Shown here: positions 6,271 to 11,240 of the stretch, piece by piece
Numbering within the stretch: position 1 is the first letter of the stretch
How the letters are laid out: each line of letters starts with the position of its first letter
From: an uncultured Pseudodesulfovibrio sp.
GTDB lineage: Bacteria > Desulfobacterota > Desulfovibrionia > Desulfovibrionales > Desulfovibrionaceae
Assembly (NCBI GenBank): GCA_947259235.1
Contig: CAMYLL010000060.1
Location: 1 to 11,240 of the forward strand
Direction of reading: 5' to 3'
Length of the DNA stretch: 11,240 nucleotides
Notes under the pieces: generated by a model
Seen by the model: only the letters and a program-made list of their open reading frames with translations
Databases searched by the model: none
What the model was told of the DNA's origin: nothing
Program-made: the position numbers and the translations under genes

Positions 6271-7626
6271 TCACAGGCTCTCGCCCTCCGCCACCGGAAT
6301 GGCCCGCTCGAAGACAGGGGCCCGGTCCAGGGTCAGGGCGGAGAGCACCTCGGGCCGTGCGCCACAGGCCGCGTCCACCGTGGGATAACTGCCCACCAGC
6401 ACGCGGTACCAGACGCCCTTCTCGCCGAGGTCGACCCGGTTGATCCAGGTCTCGTACCCCTTGGCTCTCAGCTTGGCGCAATGGGAGAAGGCCCATTCAT
6501 GATCCCGCCACGAGCTGACGTGCAGTCCATAGGTCTTCGTGAGTATCGAGTCACCCTTGCCCGCTCCGGCGCTGGGCATATGCGATATCTTCTGGATATC
6601 GCCCGGAGTTGGCGGGCCTGCGACTGCGGGAGTAGCCGCAGGCCCGCCGGGATTCTGCCCGGCGTCGGGGAAAGACGGCCGGAGCAGGGGGTTCGGGGTG
6701 GAACCGTCTGCGTGATGCGCCCCTGCGGACTTCCTGAACCTGACGGCCAGGCGGGCGCGGTTGAGATTGTCTGCGGCCTTGACGTAGTAGCTGGGAGCCA
6801 GCTCCACGGCCCGCTCGAAATAGGGCACGGCCAGCTCGGGCTTGTCGTCGGTGAGCAGCACGTAGCCGAGGTTGTTGTTGGCCCGCGACTCGCCCCCGGC
6901 GTACTTGAAGGCTTCGAGGGCCTCGTCCAGCCGGTTCATCCGGGCCAGGGCCAGACCGAGGTTGTTGTAGGTGCGGCCGGAAACGGCGCCGTTCTTGAGG
7001 GCGCGGCGGAAGGCGTCCACCGCCTGGCCGTACTCCTTGCGGGCGATACAGACCACGCCGAGATTGTTGTATATCTCGGCCGAGTCGTTGCCGTGATGCA
7101 GCTCCAGAGCGGTGGTGAAATACTGCGCGGCCAGGTCGTAGTTCCCGGCGCGGTCATTGAGGATGCCCAGGTAGTTGTTGGCCTTCCACAGCAACGGGTT
7201 GAGGCGGATGGCCTTCTCCAGATGAAACTCGGCCTCCACATACAGCCCGGCGCGGAAGTAGACCGCGCCCGCGGCCTCGTTGGCGATGGCGTGGTTCTCG
7301 TCACGCTTGAGGACTTCGAGGTATTCGGCCAGGGCTTGCTCGTCGAGCCCCTTGAACACCAGCAGGTCGCCCTTCTTGACGCGCACCGCCAGATTGTCGG
7401 GATCGAGGTTGATGGCCTGGTTGTAGTGGACAAAGGCCATCTCCGGCTTGTTGCGACGCAGGAAGCCGTCGGCGACCTGCTCGTGCTGGGCCGCGGTCAG
7501 GGTGACGGGGCCGTCCTCGCCGTAGGCAAACTCCCTGAAGGACTGATCGGTCTTGGGCGCGATCGCGCATCCGCCGAGCAGGAGCCCGGCCAGCAGCGCC
7601 ACGGTGATGATGATGTTTCTACCCAT
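6271..7626 (-). CDS. TPR-repeat lipoprotein with C-terminal SPOR domain (TadD-like, Tad pilus locus)
   Basis: Predicted outer-membrane or periplasmic lipoprotein of 451 residues. The N-terminus MGRNIIITVALLAGLLLGGC is a lipoprotein signal with lipobox LGGC and lipidated Cys20. Residues about 45-290 form roughly six to seven tetratricopeptide repeats (recurring NNLG, EAF.YA and A..Y..A patterns at about 187, 221 and 251). A Pro/Gly/Ala-rich linker (about 300-358) leads to a SPOR-like domain (about 364-440; YGLHVSSWRDHEWA, YETWINRVD, VWYRVLVGSYP). Family knowledge: TadD is a TPR lipoprotein needed for Tad pilus assembly, and SPOR domains bind septal, denuded peptidoglycan. The gene lies 35 bp after tadC with AGGAG (complement of 7634-7638) 7 nt before ATG 7626, and so belongs to the Tad operon. 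It is longer than ordinary TadD because of the linker and SPOR part. The TPR and lipobox assignments are firm; the TadD role is inferred from position. Confidence 0.92.
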   Translation of the reverse strand: MGRNIIITVALLAGLLLGGCAIAPKTDQSFREFAYGEDGPVTLTAAQHEQVADGFLRRNKPEMAFVHYNQAINLDPDNLAVRVKKGDLLVFKGLDEQALAEYLEVLKRDENHAIANEAAGAVYFRAGLYVEAEFHLEKAIRLNPLLWKANNYLGILNDRAGNYDLAAQYFTTALELHHGNDSAEIYNNLGVVCIARKEYGQAVDAFRRALKNGAVSGRTYNNLGLALARMNRLDEALEAFKYAGGESRANNNLGYVLLTDDKPELAVPYFERAVELAPSYYVKAADNLNRARLAVRFRKSAGAHHADGSTPNPLLRPSFPDAGQNPGGPAATPAVAGPPTPGDIQKISHMPSAGAGKGDSILTKTYGLHVSSWRDHEWAFSHCAKLRAKGYETWINRVDLGEKGVWYRVLVGSYPTVDAACGARPEVLSALTLDRAPVFERAIPVAEGESL

Positions 7627-7661
7627 GATTATTCTCCTTTGCAGGTGCGCGGTCTCGTCCG

Positions 7662-8615
7662 TCACATCTTGATGCGGGCGAAAACGTCGATAAACAGGAT
7701 GACGGCCGGGCCCATGATGGCGACGAACAGGGAGGGCAGGATGAACCCGATGAGCGGCAGCAGGAGCAGGACGGGCAGCTTGGCCGCCTTCTCCTCGGCC
7801 CGCTGGGACCGCTTGAGGCGCATGGCGTCGGAGTAGACCCGCAGGGTCCGGCCCACGCTGATGCCGAAAATATCCGCCTGGATCAGCAGCGACGTCAGGC
7901 TGTTGAGGTCGTCGATGCCCACCCGCTCGGAAAGCCCGCGCAGGGCGTCGCCGCGACTCTTGCCCGCTCGCAGCTCCAGGGTCAGGAGCTTGAGCTCCGA
8001 GCTGATGACCGGGCCGGAGGTGCGCATCTCGTGGCAGACCCGGTCCAGGGCCTGATCCAGCCCCATGCCGGACTCCACGCAGACCACCAGCAGGTCCAGG
8101 GCATCGGGCAGCTCGTTGGAGACGGCCAGCCGCCGTGCGGTGATGCGCCGGCGCAGCCACAGCTCCGGCCCGTAGACGCCCACCGTGGCCAGCCCCACCG
8201 CCAGGAAGCAGGTCATGGGAACCGTGAGATGGGCAAGGAAGAGAAAGCGCACGCCAAGGAACACGGCAGGCAGACACACGGCCAGGGCAACCTTGGTTCC
8301 CATGAACTTGGTGGCCGATCCCGGCGAGCGCAGTCCGGCCTGGATGAGCGCCTTGCGGGTCTTGTTGACCTCGTCCGCGTCGGTCGGCTCGACCCTGGAC
8401 CCCAGCCGCTCGAAGAACCCGCTCACGGACCGGCGCAGGTCGTCCAGCAGAGGCCGGGATGCGGCGGAGCGGCCGGATGACCCGGACGACACCCGCTCCC
8501 TGAGCCGGGCCGCATCGCCCGCGCCGCCCAGATAGCCCACAACCCCCAGCCCGGCCACGAGCACCGAGGCAAAGGCCAGCCCTGCGGCGAGATACGGTAT
8601 GAGCGTGCTGTCCAT
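7662..8615 (-). CDS. tadC: Tad pilus inner-membrane platform protein TadC (T2SSF domain)
   Basis: Inner-membrane platform protein of the Tad/Flp pilus machine, 317 residues, type II secretion F domain (PF00482, about 166-300). Hydrophobic segments lie at about 5-30, 104-122, 130-150 and 282-312. The domain signature is visible as NELPDALDLLVVCVESGMGL (167-186), then the G/D-rich loop RAGKSRGDALRGLSERVG and QADIFGISVGRTLRVYSDAMR (246-266), as in TadC. The terminal IDVFARIKM tail is typical of TadB/TadC pairs. The start ATG 8615 has an AGGGGA-type SD. It lies 39 bp after tadB and 35 bp before the TPR lipoprotein gene. It probably works as a heteromer with TadB, docking the CpaF ATPase. Confidence 0.94.
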   Translation of the reverse strand: MDSTLIPYLAAGLAFASVLVAGLGVVGYLGGAGDAARLRERVSSGSSGRSAASRPLLDDLRRSVSGFFERLGSRVEPTDADEVNKTRKALIQAGLRSPGSATKFMGTKVALAVCLPAVFLGVRFLFLAHLTVPMTCFLAVGLATVGVYGPELWLRRRITARRLAVSNELPDALDLLVVCVESGMGLDQALDRVCHEMRTSGPVISSELKLLTLELRAGKSRGDALRGLSERVGIDDLNSLTSLLIQADIFGISVGRTLRVYSDAMRLKRSQRAEEKAAKLPVLLLLPLIGFILPSLFVAIMGPAVILFIDVFARIKM

Positions 8616-8654
8616 GGCGTTTCCCCTGTCCGGTTGAAAGGTTTGCGGCGGTCC

Positions 8655-9629
8655 CTAGACCTTGATCTGGACCATGCGCCGCATGATCACGATGCCCACC
8701 ATCATGGAGATCACGGCGCCCCAGGCCATGCTCCGCCCCAGTTCGTTGGTCCACAGCAGGCTGATGTAGCCCGGGTTGATCAGGTAAAGAATACCCGCGA
8801 TGAAGAACGGCAGGGCCGAGAGCAGCAGGGCGGAGATGCGCCCCTCGGCGGATAGCACGCGGACCTTGCCGAACAGGGCGAACCGTTCGCGCACCAGCCG
8901 GGCGATGTTGGAGATGATCTCGGCCAGATTGCCGCCGGTCTCGCGCTGGATGTTGACCGAGACGATGAAGAACTTGAGGTCCTCCACGTCCACGCGGGCC
9001 TGGAGGCTGGCCAGGGCGCGGTCCACGTCCATGCCGTAGTTGATCTCGTCCAGGGTCTTGCCGAACTCGCCGCCGATGGGGTCCGCGAACTCGTTGGCCA
9101 CCATGCGCATCCCGCCGCCAAAGGTATGCCCTGCCTTGAGGGCGCGGCTCATGAGATCGAGCGCCTCGGGCAGTTGGGCCTGGAACCGGGTCATGCGGCT
9201 GGCCTTGAGGCGGCGCAGATACCAGACGGGCGTGGAGCCCAGGAGCCATGCCAGGATCAGCCCGACCCACACCCTTTCGGCCAGGACGAGGCCGCCATAG
9301 GCCCCGCCCAGGCCGAGGAGCGCGCAGGCAAGGAGGTAGACGCCCGCCGTTCCCTTGGCGTTGGCCTGGGCAATGGTCCGCTTGAGGCTGGAGGCAAGGC
9401 GCAGGTCTGTCAGCAAACGGTTGAACCAGGGCACGCCGCTCATGGAAGACTGCTTGAGGACCAGGTCCACGGCGTCGTTCTCGATCTCCTTCATGGCCAT
9501 CCGGCGCAGACGGCCGCGCACGCGCTGCTGCGCCTCGGCCCGGCCGGAGCGCAGCAGCGAGGCCACGCCGGTTGTCAGCAGAAAGACGATGAACGCGCCG
9601 CCCAGGGCGATGAGCAGGGAAACGGACAT
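8655..9629 (-). CDS. tadB: Tad pilus inner-membrane platform protein TadB (T2SSF domain)
   Basis: Partner of TadC in the Tad pilus platform, 324 residues, with a T2SSF domain at about 153-280. Hydrophobic segments lie at about 3-25, 95-113, 117-137, 266-285 and 301-318. The typical TadB core is present: QLPEALDLMSRALKAGHTF (152-170), the conserved EFADPIGGEFGKTLDEINYG (180-199), DVEDLKFFIVSVNIQRETGG (214-233), NLAEIISNIARLVRERF (234-250). The start ATG 9629 has AGGAG 5 nt upstream, inside the end of cpaF, and lies only 2 nt past the cpaF stop, implying translational coupling. The order cpaF-tadB-tadC matches classical tad loci. Confidence 0.95.
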   Translation of the reverse strand: MSVSLLIALGGAFIVFLLTTGVASLLRSGRAEAQQRVRGRLRRMAMKEIENDAVDLVLKQSSMSGVPWFNRLLTDLRLASSLKRTIAQANAKGTAGVYLLACALLGLGGAYGGLVLAERVWVGLILAWLLGSTPVWYLRRLKASRMTRFQAQLPEALDLMSRALKAGHTFGGGMRMVANEFADPIGGEFGKTLDEINYGMDVDRALASLQARVDVEDLKFFIVSVNIQRETGGNLAEIISNIARLVRERFALFGKVRVLSAEGRISALLLSALPFFIAGILYLINPGYISLLWTNELGRSMAWGAVISMMVGIVIMRRMVQIKV

Positions 9630-9631
9630 GG

Positions 9632-11056
9632 CTACTCCTTTCTCCCGGGCCGGGCAGCGACGTCGAACATGTCGCGGGGGAAGGTGCGCCCCATGCGCTC
9701 CAGCTTGGCGGCGAACTTGGGCCGGATGCCCCGGGCCGTGAAGTATCCCTCCACCTTGCCCTCGGCGCTGACGTTGGTCTGCTCGTAGGCGAATATCTCC
9801 TGCATGGTGATCATTTCCCCTTCCATGCCGGTGACTTCCTGGATGGAGATGACCTTTCTCGTGCCGTCCACCATGCGGGTGGCCTGGATGATGACGTCGA
9901 TGGCCGAGGAGATATAGCGCTTCATGGAGATGGGCGAGAGGTTGAGCCCGGCCATGGAGACCATGGTCTCAAGGCGCATGAGGGCGTCGCGGGGGGTATT
10001 GGCGTGAACGGTGGTCAGGGAGCCGTCGTGGCCGGTGTTCATGGCCTGGAGCATGTCCAGGGCCTCGGAGGCGCGGACCTCGCCCACGATGATCCGGTCC
10101 GGGCGCATGCGCAGGCAGTTCTTGACCAGCTCGCGCTGGCCTATCTCGCCGCGTCCCTCGATGTTGGCCGGGCGGGTCTCCAGGCGCACCACATGGTCCT
10201 GCTTGAGCTGCAGCTCCGCCGCGTCCTCGATGGTGACGATTCGCTCGTCCTCGGGAATGTTGCGCGAGAGGCAGTTGAGCAGCGTGGTCTTGCCCGAGCC
10301 AGTGCCGCCGGAGATGAGCACGTTGAGCCGCGCCTTGACTATGCCGTCCATGAGCTCGGCCATGGGCTGGGTCAGAGAGTTGAAGCCGATCAGGTCGGCC
10401 ACCTCGAGCGGGTCCTTGGAAAACTTGCGGATGGAGAGCGACGGGCCGTCGATGGCCAGCGGCGGGATGATGGCGTTGACGCGGGAGCCGTCGAGCAGGC
10501 GCGCGTCCACCAGGGGCTGGGATTCGTCGATGCGCCGGCCCACCAGCGAGACGATGCGGTCGCTGATCTTGCGCAGGTGGTTGTCGTCCTTGAACCGCGC
10601 CGGGGTCAGCTCCAGCTTGCCGGAGCGCTCCACGTAGACCTGCCTGTAGCCGTTGACCAGGATGTCGTTCACCGTGGGGTCCTTGATGTACGGCTCCAGC
10701 GGCCCCAGGCCGATGACCTCGTCCTGGATCTCGGAGAGCATCCGCTTGCGCTCGGCCAGGTTGAGCGGCGCGTTCTGGAACTCCTCCCAGAGCAGCCCCT
10801 CGGCCACCTTGGCCACCTCGGCGCGCATGTCGCTCTCGCTCAGGGAGTCGAGCAGGGAGAGGTCGATCATGTCTATGAGCCGGTCATGGATGCGGGTCTT
10901 GATGTCGAAGTAATGGTCCGCCAGATCGGGACGCACCGGAGCCTGGCCGCGACGCGGCGAGGACTTGGCCGACCCCGAAGACGCGGAGGACGCGGAAGAG
11001 GCGGAGGACGGACCGGGCCGCTGTGGCTTTCTGTTCAACCGTGCTGCCAGACTCAT
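9632..11056 (-). CDS. cpaF: Tad pilus secretion ATPase CpaF/TadA
   Basis: Hexameric ATPase of the Tad pilus (type II/IV secretion ATPase, PF00437), which powers pilin polymerisation at the cytoplasmic face. 474 residues. Motifs: N-terminal helical domain with [20 protein letters not shown] region (92-111), [21 protein letters not shown] (116-136), Walker [11 protein letters not shown] (249-258), Asp box [10 protein letters not shown] (273-282), Walker B RIIVGEV (321-327), His box [15 protein letters not shown] (341-355). All catalytic positions are intact. The N-terminus carries a Ser/Ala low-complexity linker (17-33). The start ATG 11056 has AGGAG (complement of 11064-11068) at 7-nt spacing and overlaps the stop of the upstream cpaE by ATGA. 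The downstream gene tadB starts 2 nt after the stop TAG. Confidence 0.97.
   Translation of the reverse strand: MSLAARLNRKPQRPGPSSASSASSASSGSAKSSPRRGQAPVRPDLADHYFDIKTRIHDRLIDMIDLSLLDSLSESDMRAEVAKVAEGLLWEEFQNAPLNLAERKRMLSEIQDEVIGLGPLEPYIKDPTVNDILVNGYRQVYVERSGKLELTPARFKDDNHLRKISDRIVSLVGRRIDESQPLVDARLLDGSRVNAIIPPLAIDGPSLSIRKFSKDPLEVADLIGFNSLTQPMAELMDGIVKARLNVLISGGTGSGKTTLLNCLSRNIPEDERIVTIEDAAELQLKQDHVVRLETRPANIEGRGEIGQRELVKNCLRMRPDRIIVGEVRASEALDMLQAMNTGHDGSLTTVHANTPRDALMRLETMVSMAGLNLSPISMKRYISSAIDVIIQATRMVDGTRKVISIQEVTGMEGEMITMQEIFAYEQTNVSAEGKVEGYFTARGIRPKFAAKLERMGRTFPRDMFDVAARPGRKE
10973..11008 (-). repeat. Four tandem 9-bp units coding the Ser-Ser-Ala linker of CpaF
   Basis: Residues 17-28 of CpaF read (SSA)x3-SSG, coded by four imperfect 9-bp units such as TCCTCCGCG on the minus strand. 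The unit length is a multiple of three, so changes in copy number would keep the frame and only lengthen or shorten the disordered linker ahead of the ATPase domains. Confidence 0.7.
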
Positions 11057-11240
11057 GATGCGGCTCCTGCGAGGTTGGCGGCCGCGCCCTTGCGCCTGCC
11101 GAAGAGTGAGCCCAGGGAGAGGGAGAACCGCTTGCCCGCCGTGGCCTGCCTGTGGTCCAGCTCGGCCGCCATGCGCTCGATGACGCGCGACGCCGGGGAC
11201 TTGGGATAGGAGGCCGTGAGGGGCGCGCCCTGGTTGAGGG
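11053..11240 (-). CDS. cpaE: CpaE/TadZ MinD-like protein, C-terminal end (truncated by window edge)
   Basis: The minus strand is open from the window edge (first full codon CTC at 11238-11236) to TGA 11055-11053, giving 61 C-terminal residues. The visible sequence begins [20 protein letters not shown] and continues ERMAAEL, which resembles the end of the MinD/ParA-like ATPase domain of CpaE/TadZ, where a short helix follows the last strand. It then has a basic and hydrophobic tail [18 protein letters not shown] overlaps the cpaF ATG (ATGA), the usual coupling in Tad operons, where cpaE directly precedes cpaF. CpaE localises the Tad apparatus to a pole. Identification rests on the short sequence plus gene order; the ATPase motifs themselves are outside the window. 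Confidence 0.75.
   Translation of the reverse strand, partial: LNQGAPLTASYPKSPASRVIERMAAELDHRQATAGKRFSLSLGSLFGRRKGAAANLAGAAS

Noticed and set aside
6188..6496. 5' extension of the kinase frame to ATG 6496
   Set aside because: It overlaps the 3' end of the TPR-SPOR gene, and its product is Gly/Arg-rich with no homology-like pattern.
6136..7836. 566-codon plus-strand frame antisense to the TPR-SPOR gene
   Set aside because: Shadow frame; low-complexity composition and no start signal.
7627..9270. Long 5' extension of the TPR lipoprotein frame (999 codons in total)
   Set aside because: The extension overlaps tadC and most of tadB in another frame. The lipoprotein signal and a strong SD mark ATG 7626 as the start.
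10004..11209. 401-codon plus-strand frame antisense to cpaF
   Set aside because: Shadow frame; the opposite strand carries all ATPase motifs of CpaF.

Overview
The window is high-GC, almost fully coding DNA with G/C-biased third codon positions. A TRAP transporter operon with close paralogous receptors, a soluble NtrB-like hybrid kinase with an odd N-terminal receiver, and a Tad pilus locus with a TPR+SPOR lipoprotein together suggest a free-living Gram-negative bacterium. The Desulfovibrio/Pseudodesulfovibrio group (Desulfovibrionales) is my best guess. This is an inference from gene style; no marker gene is present.

Layout: (1) Positions 1-3761, plus strand: a TRAP (tripartite ATP-independent periplasmic) transporter operon. 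It holds the C-terminal part of one DctP-type solute-binding protein, a complete second DctP paralogue, the small membrane subunit DctQ and the large permease DctM. The two receptor genes are tandem duplicates with a 78-bp perfectly identical core. A perfect 13-bp-stem hairpin separates the receptor genes from the permease genes, and a strong intrinsic terminator (about 3801-3839) closes the operon. (2) Positions 3902-6070, minus strand: a soluble hybrid histidine kinase (pseudo-receiver, PAS, HisKA, HATPase_c, receiver) convergent with the TRAP operon. (3) Positions 6271-11240, minus strand: a run of Tad/Flp pilus genes in the order cpaE/tadZ (C-terminal end only), cpaF/tadA, tadB, tadC and a TPR-SPOR lipoprotein in the position of tadD. 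Junctions are tight: an ATGA overlap, 2 nt, 39 nt and 35 nt. The kinase lies downstream on the same strand, about 200 bp after the lipoprotein gene.

How the genes work together: DctP captures a small, probably carboxylated, solute in the periplasm and hands it to the DctQ-DctM sodium-coupled permease; the substrate cannot be read from the sequence. CpaE positions the Tad machine, CpaF is its ATPase motor, TadB and TadC form the inner-membrane platform, and the TPR lipoprotein probably acts in outer-membrane assembly, with a SPOR domain that may bind peptidoglycan. Pilin, prepilin peptidase, secretin and CpaB genes are not seen and would have to lie upstream, beyond position 11240, or elsewhere.

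I found no wholly new system, mobile element, CRISPR array or RNA gene. The points most worth a second look are the mosaic receptor duplication, the kinase receiver with Glu at the phospho-acceptor position, the SPOR domain on the Tad lipoprotein, and the RNA structures around the second receptor gene.
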